Positions 8,856-16,770 of a stretch of DNA of 64,000 bases are shown here, in pieces; within the stretch, counting starts at the first letter, position 1, and each line of letters starts with the position of its first letter. The notes below the pieces were generated by a model, which worked only from the letters and a program-made list of their open reading frames with translations, was not told the DNA's origin and ran no database searches. The stretch covers positions 248,001 to 312,000 of the forward strand of contig NZ_JAGGMI010000006.1 in NCBI RefSeq assembly GCF_017875235.1, given 5' to 3'. Position numbers and translations under genes: made by a program. The DNA comes from Asticcacaulis solisilvae (GTDB lineage: Bacteria > Pseudomonadota > Alphaproteobacteria > Caulobacterales > Caulobacteraceae).

Positions 8856-8890
8856 AAGCCGGCGGTGTTGATGGCGCCGCCGGCTTCTTT
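8856..8890 (+). terminator. Bidirectional terminator between convergent genes
   Basis: Stem GCCGGCGG (8858-8865) pairs with CCGCCGGC (8877-8884). The hairpin has five A on the left and a T-rich right flank. It serves the DUF6065 gene and the minus-strand lipoprotein gene. Confidence 0.8.
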
Positions 8891-8906
8891 CGTGTTTTTG
8901 GGCTGA

Positions 8907-9458
8907 TTACTGCGCGGGTTGAGGGCGGATAATCTTGCCTTCGAGATTGGCCACGACCGAGCGTGCATCGTATGCATTGGCCTGGCCGTCGGGCTTGTTG
9001 CCCTTGTGCATCAGGACTTCGGCCGTCGCCTCGTAACGGGTGAACTGATAGGTCTCGCGGTCCCAATCGTTGAAGGCGCCATAGTAACCCCAACGTCCCC
9101 AGCGTCCGCCGCGATAGAAGCGCCACGACATGCTGCCGTAGAACGGATCCCTGTCCCAGGTGGTAACCGTGCGCGTCTTCTGGTCCGTATCGCGATCGAT
9201 GATTTCGAACCAGTCGTAGCCTTCGGCAAGGGTCAACTCGGCGGCGCGGAAGAGCATATAGTTTTCAACGGTTTCGCGCGAGGTCAGGTCGTTGCCCGAG
9301 AAGCTGAGGCGATAGCGGCCAGCTTCGATACGGGTATCGGTATAACCCGGACGGTACTTGGCGGTACCGGTCGCGGGTTGATAGGGCGTCGGCGTAGCGC
9401 AGGCCGACAGCAGGCTGAGCGCGGCGATGGCGACGGCAGCAGCGAGAACTTTTTTCAT
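8907..9458 (-). CDS. CC0125/CC1285-family lipoprotein
   Basis: A 183-residue lipoprotein. MKKVLAAAVAIAALSLLSAC is a signal with lipobox LSAC. The core YRLSFSGNDLTSRETVENYMLFRAAELTLAEGYDWFEIIDRDTDQ is the signature of the CC0125/CC1285 lipoprotein family of Caulobacterales and relatives. The middle is rich in Trp, Tyr and Gly (SWRFYRGGRWGRWGYYGAF). Function is unknown; it is predicted to sit in the cell envelope. ATG 9458 is preferred over a GTG nine bases upstream because it gives a canonical signal. Confidence 0.82.
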   Translation of the reverse strand: MKKVLAAAVAIAALSLLSACATPTPYQPATGTAKYRPGYTDTRIEAGRYRLSFSGNDLTSRETVENYMLFRAAELTLAEGYDWFEIIDRDTDQKTRTVTTWDRDPFYGSMSWRFYRGGRWGRWGYYGAFNDWDRETYQFTRYEATAEVLMHKGNKPDGQANAYDARSVVANLEGKIIRPQPAQ

Positions 9459-9589
9459 TATGGGCACTCCCCCGCGAAACGCGTTTTACCGGTGGCTTAT
9501 TGAAAGCCATTATGGACCAATAGTTAACGCCGTCAATGCGGCGGAATGTGGACTTTTCCACAACAGCCAAAATATAACGTCGGTTGCCG

Positions 9590-10363
9590 TCAAGCCTTGG
9601 TGTGTGTTTCGGCGGAAAAGACCTTGAAAGCCTTGTCACACAGCTCCATGCGGTCAATGCGGACGCTTTTGTCGTTGAAGGTCAGCATGTTGAAACCATT
9701 GGGCTGACGGCGGATGCGCGCCGACATGGCGGTCGAGGCATTCAGGAACAGTGTCGTATGGCCATTGACCACACGGTTCTCGATATAGGCGTGATGCTGA
9801 TGGCCGGCGAGGACCAGGTCGACCTTCTGCTCCGCCAGCACGCCCAGCATGCAATGGGCGTTGAACAGAGAGACATCGAGTGGAAAGTCGCGCGAATTCA
9901 TCACCGGATGGTGCATGACGAAGATACGCCAAGGGGCGTTCGAGGCTTCGAAGGAGCGGCCGACTTCGCGGCACTGACGCTGGCTGATCATGCCATTGGC
10001 CCAGTTCCAGTGCGGCAGGATACGGCGCGCGGTATTTATGCCTTTGACGTGGACCAGGTCGAAGGTCATTTCCGGCTCGAGGTCGTGCCCCAGATATTCC
10101 TTGTACCGTTTCCACGGCGTCAGGAAGCGCGTCAGGTCCATGCCGGGCAGGTCGTGATTGCCCGGAATGACGAAGACCGGCGCGGTCAGGCCATGCAGCC
10201 AGTCGCGCGCGGCGCGGAACTCTTCAACGGTGGCCGATTGGGTGATGTCGCCGCTGGCGATGACCAGGTCGACGCCGGCGTCCTCGATCGTGCGGCGCAA
10301 CTCGTCGCGCACCCAGTCGATCTCGCAGCCGAAATGCAGGTCGGAAATATGGGCGATCTTCAT
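9590..10363 (-). CDS. Metallophosphoesterase (calcineurin-like, CpdA type)
   Basis: A 257-residue enzyme with the ordered dimetal motifs of the class: SDLHFG (residues 6-11), SGDIT, PGNHDLPG, MHHPVMNSRDFP and AGHQHHAY. This is the arrangement seen in cyclic-nucleotide phosphodiesterases and related phosphatases. The start is ATG 10363, with GAGAGG six bases upstream. It is the last gene of an operon with a PAP2 phosphatase (ten-base gap) and a DAG-kinase-like protein, which suggests a phospholipid or lipid-phosphate substrate rather than cAMP. That substrate is inference. Confidence 0.85.
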   Translation of the reverse strand: MKIAHISDLHFGCEIDWVRDELRRTIEDAGVDLVIASGDITQSATVEEFRAARDWLHGLTAPVFVIPGNHDLPGMDLTRFLTPWKRYKEYLGHDLEPEMTFDLVHVKGINTARRILPHWNWANGMISQRQCREVGRSFEASNAPWRIFVMHHPVMNSRDFPLDVSLFNAHCMLGVLAEQKVDLVLAGHQHHAYIENRVVNGHTTLFLNASTAMSARIRRQPNGFNMLTFNDKSVRIDRMELCDKAFKVFSAETHTKA

Positions 10364-10373
10364 GCGCAACCTC

Positions 10374-11201
10374 TCATAGCGCTGCCTGCGCGAGCGGAGC
10401 CAGCGCCGCAGGTCCGCAGGCCGTCCGGACGCGGTATTTCACCGTGTCCTCAACGTGATTGAAGGCGATATTGGCTCCGCCGGCAACAATCAAGGCGCTG
10501 GCCGTAGCGATCATCAGTCCTCTGGCGTCGACAGGTTCGGCCTGGCGGTACATGTAGAACAGGCTGAGCAAGGCCAGCCACATGGCGGCAAAGACCAGGC
10601 CACCAAAGACGTCGGATGCCCAGTGCGCGCCGAGATACAGCCGTGAAAAGCCGATCAGGATGATCAGGACAGTAGCGGCGGCCATGACCGGCAGGCGAAG
10701 CGATGGGTGGCACTCACGCACGATGATCATGGCGAAACAGCCGTAGAGCACGGCATTCACCGTGCTGTGGCCGCTGGGGAAGGACCAGTTGCTGGCGCCC
10801 TGGAGATAAAGCTCGACCGGCCGCGGGCGTTCCAGCGCGGCCTTGATGGCGGTATTTATCGCGGACGCACCGGCGATGGCCGTGAGCCAGTAGACCAGGG
10901 TCCGCCATGCGCCCCGCCAGGTAAGCCAGAAGGCGACGATGGCGGCCACGGAGACGACAACGACCGTGTCGCCCAGCTCGGTGATCGCGATCATGACCGT
11001 GTCCAAGGCGGGTGTCCTTAAGCCCTGCATTGTCTTGTAAACGAGGGCGTCCAGCGGGATCAGCGGATCCTCAATCATGTCCTCAAGCAGGTCGGCGAAC
11101 ACGAAGGCCGCCGCCGCGAGGGCGAGCCCCAGCAGGACCAGGATACGCCAGTCGGGTGTGAAGGCTTTGGCTTCTGGCTTGCTGTCTTCGGCCATGCTCA
11201 T
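10374..11201 (-). CDS. PAP2-family membrane phosphatase
   Basis: A 275-residue integral membrane protein with about six hydrophobic segments. The three PAP2 motifs are present in order: KAALERPRP, SFPSGHSTVNA and SRLYLGAHWASDVFGG, including the catalytic and phosphate-binding Arg and His residues. Members remove phosphate from phosphatidic acid, phosphatidylglycerol phosphate or undecaprenyl pyrophosphate. Its ATG overlaps the stop of the upstream DAG-kinase gene (ATGA), so translation is coupled. An alternative start MAED lies six bases downstream. Confidence 0.88.
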   Translation of the reverse strand: MSMAEDSKPEAKAFTPDWRILVLLGLALAAAAFVFADLLEDMIEDPLIPLDALVYKTMQGLRTPALDTVMIAITELGDTVVVVSVAAIVAFWLTWRGAWRTLVYWLTAIAGASAINTAIKAALERPRPVELYLQGASNWSFPSGHSTVNAVLYGCFAMIIVRECHPSLRLPVMAAATVLIILIGFSRLYLGAHWASDVFGGLVFAAMWLALLSLFYMYRQAEPVDARGLMIATASALIVAGGANIAFNHVEDTVKYRVRTACGPAALAPLAQAAL

Positions 11202-12100
11202 GCGGGCACCGGCACCAGCAGGTTGATCGATTGCGGCTTGAGCGTGAACTCGAGCGGCGTCGGCAGCTTCACCACTTCACCGTCAATCGAAACCAGTTCC
11301 TTCTTGCGCTTGGTCCATAGCGTAATGGTCCGGCCGGTCATTTCCTTAACATCGGGGTCGCGCAGCCAGTGGCCGAGCAGCAGCCGGGTGAGAAAACGCA
11401 GGTGCGAACTGCGGGTCTTGGTCGTAGCGACATAGGCCGCCAGTTCGCCGCCGGTTAGCGAGACGCGTTTGAAATTGTTCTCGGTGAAATCGGTGTCGGC
11501 GAAGCGGTTGTCGGAAATGACGACGGCGGGTGAGCGGAACTTGTGCATCTTGCCGTCGATATCCATGACCACCTTCTGGCTCTTGTTACGGTCGAGGTTT
11601 TCCAGAACGAACATGAACATGCGCGGAATCAGAAGCATGCTGCCCTGTTCGCGCGTCTTTTCGCGATAGATCGAGGCCTGGGGCATGGTGCCGATCGAAG
11701 CGCAGCACAGGAAGATTTCACCGTTGACGTAGCCGGCGTCGACGGCCATCGCTTGGGCGCCCCGGGCATAGGCGTCAAGCGCACCTTGCAGAGAGGTAAA
11801 GCCAAGGTCGGCGGCCAGGAGGTTCATGGTGCCGAATGGCAGGACGCCGAAAGCATTCTTCCGGCCAGCCATGTACTTGGCGGTTTCGCGAATGGTGCCG
11901 TCGCCGCCACCGATGATCAGGGGGGCGGATCGCTCAGCCAGACGCTCCAGATTGGCTTGCATGTCTTCGGGTTCGGACATGCACAACTCGGCCAAGGGTA
12001 TGCCGCTGGCTTCTATGGCAGCTTCGACGGCCTCAGCGCCCATATTGAGGACGGTGCCGGATTTGACGTTGATCAGGATGTTGAAATTCTGCGCGCCCAT
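11198..12100 (-). CDS. Diacylglycerol kinase-family protein
   Basis: A 300-residue protein with the DAGK catalytic fold. GGGDGTIRETA near residue 67 is the nucleotide-binding signature, and VLPFGTMNLLAADLGF follows. The C-terminal half is the beta-sandwich of the YegS/DgkB group (VVISDNRFADT, LWTKRKKELVSIDGEV). Substrates of relatives include diacylglycerol, sphingoid bases and phosphatidylglycerol. ATG 12100 is preferred; a TTG at 12136 would add 12 residues of unlikely sequence. It is the first gene of a three-gene lipid-phosphate operon. Confidence 0.85.
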   Translation of the reverse strand: MGAQNFNILINVKSGTVLNMGAEAVEAAIEASGIPLAELCMSEPEDMQANLERLAERSAPLIIGGGDGTIRETAKYMAGRKNAFGVLPFGTMNLLAADLGFTSLQGALDAYARGAQAMAVDAGYVNGEIFLCCASIGTMPQASIYREKTREQGSMLLIPRMFMFVLENLDRNKSQKVVMDIDGKMHKFRSPAVVISDNRFADTDFTENNFKRVSLTGGELAAYVATTKTRSSHLRFLTRLLLGHWLRDPDVKEMTGRTITLWTKRKKELVSIDGEVVKLPTPLEFTLKPQSINLLVPVPA

Positions 12101-12163
12101 GGCCCATTCGGTGCCGTTTGCGCTGCAAGGATTCAATGTGGCTGGGGCGGGGTAAAACTTAAG

Positions 12164-12269
12164 GGTTGTGGGGTCCGCGACCCCACAACCTTACCTGATC
12201 CAAGAGAAAAGCCCGACCTTTAGGCCAGGCTTTTTCTTGGTATCAGAAGATGTGGGGCACGGACCCCAC
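12164..12269. repeat. Pair of GGGGTC hairpins bracketing a terminator
   Basis: The left hairpin has a perfect 12-bp stem (12164-12175 with 12179-12190, loop CGC). The right one pairs GTGGGG (12252-12257) with CCCCAC (12264-12269). The argG terminator lies between them. The same hairpin-terminator-hairpin layout occurs at 42149-42289 and 59801-59907. Confidence 0.6.
12203..12238 (-). terminator. Terminator of argG
   Basis: On the minus strand the RNA forms an AAGCCUGGCC/GGUCGGGCUU stem using G-U pairs, followed by UUUUCU. The G-U pairing only works on the minus strand, so it serves argG. Confidence 0.75.
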
Positions 12270-12280
12270 GCCCCGTTAGT

Positions 12281-13513
12281 TTAACCGCGCTGGTCGCGCT
12301 TCGCCGCCACGCGCAGGCGCAGGGCGTTCAGCTTGATAAAGCCGGCCGCGTCGCGGTGGTCGTAGGCCACCTTGCCTTCTTCGAACGTCACCAGGTCCTG
12401 GTCGTACAGCGAGTAAGGGCTGGTGCGGCCGGTGATCGTGACATTGCCCTTGTAGAGCTTCACCGTGACCTGGCCCGTGACCTTTTCCTGCGAATAGTCG
12501 ATCGCCGCCTGCAGCATCTGGCGCTCCGGCGAGAACCAGAAGCCGTTATAGACCAGCGATGCATACTTCGGCATCAGCTCGTCCTTCAGGTGCATGGCGC
12601 CGCGGTCGAGCGTGATCGACTCGATGCCGCGGTGGGCGCTGAGCAGGATGGTGCCGCCGGGGGTTTCGTACACACCACGCGATTTCATGCCGACAAAGCG
12701 GTTTTCGACGAGATCGAGACGGCCAACGCCGTTGTCGTGGCCCAGTTCGTTCAGCTTGGTCAGCAGTTCTGCGGGCGACAGGGCCTGGCCGTTGATGGCG
12801 ACCGGATCGCCGCGTTCGAAATCGATGGTGAAGACGGTCGGCGTGTCCGGCGCGGCTTCGGGCGAAATGGTGCGCTGATAGACAAATTCGGGTGCTTCGA
12901 CGGCCGGATCTTCCAGCACCTTGCCTTCGGACGACGAGTGCAGCAGGTTGGCGTCGACCGAGAACGGTGCATCGCCACGCTTGTCCTTGGCGATCTGGAT
13001 CTGGTGCTTTTCAGCGAAGTCGAGCAGGGCTTCGCGGCTCTTGAAATCCCATTCGCGCCACGGGGCGATGACGGTGATGTCGGGCTCCAGACCATAATAG
13101 CCGAGCTCGAAGCGGACCTGGTCATTGCCCTTGCCGGTGGCGCCGTGGCTGACGGCATCGGCGCCCACTTTACGGGCAATTTCGATCTGGCGCTTGGCGA
13201 TCAGCGGACGGGCGATCGAGGTGCCAAGCAGATACTGGCCTTCATAGACCGTGTTGGCGCGGAACATCGGGAAGACGTAGTCGCGGACGAACTCTTCGCG
13301 GACGTCTTCGATGAAGATGTTTTCCGCCTTGACGCCGGCGGCCAGCGCCTTGGCGCGCGCCGGTTCGATTTCGCCGCCCTGGCCCAGGTCGGCCGTGAAG
13401 GTGACGACTTCGGCATTGTATTCCGTTTGCAGCCACTTCAGGATGATCGAAGTATCGAGACCGCCGGAATAGGCGAGGACGACTTTCTTGACGGACTTCT
13501 TTTCGGCGGACAT
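12281..13513 (-). CDS. argG: Argininosuccinate synthase
   Basis: This is a 410-residue enzyme that joins citrulline and aspartate with ATP in arginine synthesis. The N-type ATP pyrophosphatase loop [12 protein letters not shown] is at residues 14-25. [31 protein letters not shown] and APWREW are the family signatures. Length and ends are normal. The gene has its own terminator and is separated from purH by repeat copy B, so the two are probably not one simple operon. Confidence 0.97.
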   Translation of the reverse strand: MSAEKKSVKKVVLAYSGGLDTSIILKWLQTEYNAEVVTFTADLGQGGEIEPARAKALAAGVKAENIFIEDVREEFVRDYVFPMFRANTVYEGQYLLGTSIARPLIAKRQIEIARKVGADAVSHGATGKGNDQVRFELGYYGLEPDITVIAPWREWDFKSREALLDFAEKHQIQIAKDKRGDAPFSVDANLLHSSSEGKVLEDPAVEAPEFVYQRTISPEAAPDTPTVFTIDFERGDPVAINGQALSPAELLTKLNELGHDNGVGRLDLVENRFVGMKSRGVYETPGGTILLSAHRGIESITLDRGAMHLKDELMPKYASLVYNGFWFSPERQMLQAAIDYSQEKVTGQVTVKLYKGNVTITGRTSPYSLYDQDLVTFEEGKVAYDHRDAAGFIKLNALRLRVAAKRDQRG

Positions 13514-13610
13514 GGCGAGACCTTAACGTGAAAATTCACGCGCGCTTTAAGGGCTAAGCCCCGCCAAGGCAAGCAAGGATTTCGTGCGTGATTGAAACTA
13601 CTGGGTGCGG

Positions 13611-13778
13611 GAAGAGGCCCCGCCCACCATCTGCTCCGCAGACGGTCCCCCCTCCCCATAAATGGGGAGGGCGAAGTTGCTAAAAATTGAATGGTTTGAA
13701 TGTCGTGCCGGTTCAAAATCACGCCCTCCCCATTTATGGGGAGGGGGGACCGCCGAAGGCGGTGGGCGGGGCTTCTTT
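13611..13778. repeat. Family-1 nested inverted repeat, copy B
   Basis: The ends GAAGAGGCCCCGCCCACC and GGTGGGCGGGGCTTCTTT are inverted copies of each other with few mismatches. Each half carries a GGTCCCCCCTCCCC-type block followed by a short palindrome with an ATAAAT or ATTTAT centre. The middle, about 13672-13721, is AT-rich and unlike the other copies. The right end lies two bases from the purH stop. Confidence 0.75.
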
Positions 13779-13779
13779 C

Positions 13780-15393
13780 TTAGTGCCTGAACACCCGCAC
13801 GCCCGTAAAGACCATGGCCAGCCCCGCTTCATCTGCCGCATCGATCACGGCCTGATCGTTCATCGACCCGCCGGGCTGGATGATCGCCGTGGCACCGGCG
13901 GCCGCGGCTTCCAGCAAGCCGTCGGGGAAGGGGAAGAAGGCTTCCGATGCACAGGCCGAACCTTGCGCCAGCGATTCCGTCAGGCCCAGACCCTCGGCGG
14001 CTTCTTGCGCGCGCAGACGGGCGATGCGGGCGCTGTCGCGACGGTTCATCTGGCCGGCGCCGATGCCTGAGGTGCGGCCATCCTTGGCGTAGACGATGGC
14101 GTTCGACTTGACATGCTTGGCGACGGTGAAGGCGAACAGCATGTCCTGGATTTCGGTCGGGGTCGGCTGGCGCTTGGTGACGACCTTGAGGTCCGACGCC
14201 TTGATACGGGCGGTGTCGCGCGATTGGACCAGCATACCGCCGGCCACCGAACGGAAGACCTGGCCACCGGCCAGCGGATCGGGCAGGGCGCCGGTGGTCA
14301 GAAGACGCAGGTTCTTCTTGGCGGCGAAGACGGCTATGGCGTCTTCATCGACTTCGGGGGCGACGACGACTTCGGTGAAGATTTCGACGATCTTTTCTGC
14401 TGTGGCGCGGTCGAGGCGGCGGTTCAGGGCGACGATGCCGCCGAAGGCCGAGACCGGGTCGCATTCCAGGGCGCGCTTATAGGCGCTGATCAGGTCGTCG
14501 CCGACAGCGACGCCGCACGGATTGGCGTGCTTGACGATGACGCAGGCAGCATGCTCAGTCGGGTCGAATTCGGCGACCAGTTCCAGTGCCGCATCGGTGT
14601 CAGCGACATTGTTGTAACTCAGTTCCTTGCCTTGCAGCTGCTTGGCGGTGGCGACGCCTGGGCGGTTCTCGCCGGTCTTGTAAAAGGCGGCGGACTGGTG
14701 CGGGTTTTCGCCGTAACGCATGGTCTGGAGACGCGCGCCGCCGATGGTCTTGCGCTCAGAGTAGTCGTCACCTAGCTGACCGGCGAACCAGGTCGAGACC
14801 GACGAGTCATAGGCGGCGGTGCGGGCAAAGGCGCGAGCGGCCAGGGACTTGCGTAAGGCCAGGTCAGTCGTACCTTTCTCGGCGATGGCGGCGAGGACCT
14901 GGTCCATGCTGTGTTTGTCGACGCAGATGGCGACGTAAGGATGGTTCTTGGCCGACGAGCGGATCATGGCCGGGCCGCCGATGTCGATGTTCTCGATGGC
15001 GGCTTCGAAACCGCCGCCCGAGGCCACGGTCGATTCAAACGGATAGAGATCGATCCAGACGATGTCGATCGGCTGGATGTCGTGATCGGTCAGCGCCTTG
15101 GCGTGTTCGGGCGCATCGCGATAGGCCAGCAGCGCGCCGTGGACCTTGGGGTGCAGCGTCTTGACGCGGCCGTCCATCATTTCCGGGAAGCCGGTAATCT
15201 CTGATACGTCCTTGACCGCGATGCCGGCCTTCTCGATGGCCGCCTTGGTGCCGCCGGTCGACAGCAGTTCCACGCCGGCCGCGGATAGGGCCTTGGCCGC
15301 TTCGATCAGGCCGGTCTTGTCGGACAGCGAGATCAGGGCGCGTTGCGGCTTGACGAGATCGGGGGCGGGCGGAAAATCGGGAGCGGCGGGCAT
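13780..15393 (-). CDS. purH: Bifunctional AICAR formyltransferase/IMP cyclohydrolase
   Basis: A 537-residue enzyme performing the last two steps of IMP synthesis. The N-terminal MGS-like cyclohydrolase has [26 protein letters not shown] and [18 protein letters not shown]. The C-terminal transformylase has [25 protein letters not shown] and [15 protein letters not shown], and ends [11 protein letters not shown] chose ATG 15393 (MPAAPDFPP); the longer open frame upstream runs through a terminator and is not coding. Confidence 0.97.
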   Translation of the reverse strand: MPAAPDFPPAPDLVKPQRALISLSDKTGLIEAAKALSAAGVELLSTGGTKAAIEKAGIAVKDVSEITGFPEMMDGRVKTLHPKVHGALLAYRDAPEHAKALTDHDIQPIDIVWIDLYPFESTVASGGGFEAAIENIDIGGPAMIRSSAKNHPYVAICVDKHSMDQVLAAIAEKGTTDLALRKSLAARAFARTAAYDSSVSTWFAGQLGDDYSERKTIGGARLQTMRYGENPHQSAAFYKTGENRPGVATAKQLQGKELSYNNVADTDAALELVAEFDPTEHAACVIVKHANPCGVAVGDDLISAYKRALECDPVSAFGGIVALNRRLDRATAEKIVEIFTEVVVAPEVDEDAIAVFAAKKNLRLLTTGALPDPLAGGQVFRSVAGGMLVQSRDTARIKASDLKVVTKRQPTPTEIQDMLFAFTVAKHVKSNAIVYAKDGRTSGIGAGQMNRRDSARIARLRAQEAAEGLGLTESLAQGSACASEAFFPFPDGLLEAAAAGATAIIQPGGSMNDQAVIDAADEAGLAMVFTGVRVFRH

Positions 15394-15487
15394 GGGAGCT
15401 TTATCCGTGTGGGGAGGAAAATATGCCGCGCCGTTTACACGAGGCGATCTGGTTTGCCTACCCCTGGTCCATGCGTATTGGCCCAAA

Positions 15488-15520
15488 GAAAAACCCCGCC
15501 CCCGGGAGGCGGGGCGGGGT
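15488..15520 (-). terminator. Terminator of the first glycine-zipper gene
   Basis: Stem ACCCCGCC (15493-15500) pairs with GGCGGGGT (15513-15520). On the minus strand it is followed by TTTCTTT. Confidence 0.75.
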
Positions 15521-15552
15521 CCTTCACGACCGTTGGTTAAGGCGTGCGCTCC

Positions 15553-15948
15553 TTACCAGCGGCGATCGTCGTAACGGTCATTGTAGCCGTAGTCGCGGTA
15601 TTGCTTGTAGCCGCGGCGCTCGTAACGGGCTTCTTCCTGGTGGGACTGAATCTTCTTGCAGGTCGACTTGCCTTGGTCCTTACCGATCTTGGAGCCCAGG
15701 ACGTAACCGACGCCGGCGCCGGCAACCGCGCCCAGACCCTTTTCGTTCTTGGAAATCTGCGTACCCAGCAGGCCACCGGCGATGGCGCCGATGATCGCGC
15801 CCTTATTCTTGGCGTCCTGCTTGGTGACCTGGCAGGCTTCCGTCTTGGTGTACGGACGGGCCGAAGCCATGGTCGGAGCGATGGCGGAACCCAGGATCAG
15901 GCCGGTGGTGACAACAGCGGCCATAGTGGTCTTGATAATCTTGGTCAT
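15553..15948 (-). CDS. Glycine-zipper 2TM-domain protein
   Basis: This 131-residue secreted protein has a signal peptide (ending near TMASA). A glycine-zipper membrane segment follows, GAIIGAIAGGLLGTQISKNEKGLGAVAGAGVGYVLGSKIGKD, which matches the 17-kDa surface antigen/glycine zipper 2TM family. The tail is rich in Arg, Tyr and Asp (RYERRGYKQYRDYGYNDRYDDRRW). These proteins sit in the envelope; roles are poorly known. A paralogue with the same zipper lies 285 bases upstream at 16233-16607. Confidence 0.85.
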   Translation of the reverse strand: MTKIIKTTMAAVVTTGLILGSAIAPTMASARPYTKTEACQVTKQDAKNKGAIIGAIAGGLLGTQISKNEKGLGAVAGAGVGYVLGSKIGKDQGKSTCKKIQSHQEEARYERRGYKQYRDYGYNDRYDDRRW

Positions 15949-16083
15949 AGTCTTGGTCCTTCGTGTCTGCCTTGGGGTTATTCCCTCTCGGCTTGATGAG
16001 GACCAATATAGGGGAGCGAACCTGAACGGGATTTGAGCGCCACATTCATCTTCGTTCAGAGTGCATTTTTTTCGAAAAAAGTT

Positions 16084-16170
16084 TTAGAGCGGAATGCATT
16101 CCACTCTAAGTTATTGTTTTGTCGCGATGTTACGCGGAAAACCGCCAACTCTTTTCCGCACATCGCTCCG
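16084..16170. repeat. Family-2 palindromic repeat, diverged copy R2a
   Basis: This copy has the two-part structure of the family. First is a hairpin with TAGAGCGGAATGCATTCCACTCTA-like arms (written 16085-16108). A TTGTTTTGTCGCGAT block and a second inverted repeat follow (GCGATGTTACGCGGAAA with TTTTCCGCACATCGC). It is related to 30770-30884 and 52575-52693 but with a different first stem. It sits between the two glycine-zipper genes. Confidence 0.65.
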
Positions 16171-16177
16171 CGCACGA

Positions 16178-16202
16178 AAAAGGCCACCCGCAGATGGCCT
16201 TT
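16178..16202 (-). terminator. Terminator of the second glycine-zipper gene
   Basis: AAAGGCCA pairs with TGGCCTTT around an 8-nt loop. On the minus strand TTTTTCG follows the stem. Confidence 0.7.
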
Positions 16203-16232
16203 GACGTTTTTAAATTCAAGATATCAGCTAGA

Positions 16233-16607
16233 TCAGCTGTAGACGTAGCGATAGACGGTCTTGACCTTGCGGCCCTTGGAGTCGCGCGACCAGACGACTT
16301 CCTCGCGGTGAGCGTTGCCCTTGGTGCAGGCCTTCTTGCCACTGTCGTGGCCCATCTTGGAGCCGATGGCGCCGCCAACGACCGCACCACCCAGAGCGCC
16401 GAGGCCGCGTTCGTTCTTGGAAATCTGGCTGCCGATGACCGCGCCTGTAACCGCGCCGATGACGGTGCCGGTCTTTTCCCGCTTCTTCTGCTCGTACTTG
16501 CAGACGTAGCGCGTATAGGCTTCGGCGGTCGTGGGGATTACGAGCGAACCCGCGACAAGGCTGCCGGCGACGGCAGCGGCGACTGTGCCATTGAGTAATC
16601 TGGACAT
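16233..16607 (-). CDS. Glycine-zipper 2TM-domain protein (paralogue)
   Basis: A 124-residue secreted protein. MSRLLNGTVAAAVAGSLVAGSLVIPTTAEA is the signal. The segment TVIGAVTGAVIGSQISKNERGLGALGGAVVGGAIGSKMGHD is a glycine zipper very close in sequence to that of the neighbouring 15553-15948 protein. ATG 16607 has a perfect AAGGAG 7-8 bases upstream. The tail KGRKVKTVYRYVYS differs from the paralogue. The pair looks like an old tandem duplication with separate terminators. Confidence 0.85.
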   Translation of the reverse strand: MSRLLNGTVAAAVAGSLVAGSLVIPTTAEAYTRYVCKYEQKKREKTGTVIGAVTGAVIGSQISKNERGLGALGGAVVGGAIGSKMGHDSGKKACTKGNAHREEVVWSRDSKGRKVKTVYRYVYS

Positions 16608-16770
16608 TGTTGTTCTCCTTTCGAGCATTACCGGCTTCCGGTGAAGCGGGACAACACTCTAGGTTTGTCTTGTCGCATCATTGCGGCGAACCGGTGTCCA
16701 TTTCGTCAGGAAATGCTCTCAGACGGACGCTAGACCCTCGGCGATAAAATTTCAGTGAGATAGGCGAGGT

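Noticed and set aside
12164-12190. Riboswitch or attenuator upstream of the DAG-kinase gene
   Set aside because: It is a simple perfect hairpin of the repeat family found at many unrelated genes.
12356-13531. 391-codon open frame antisense to argG
   Set aside because: argG is unmistakable; the antisense frame has no domain.
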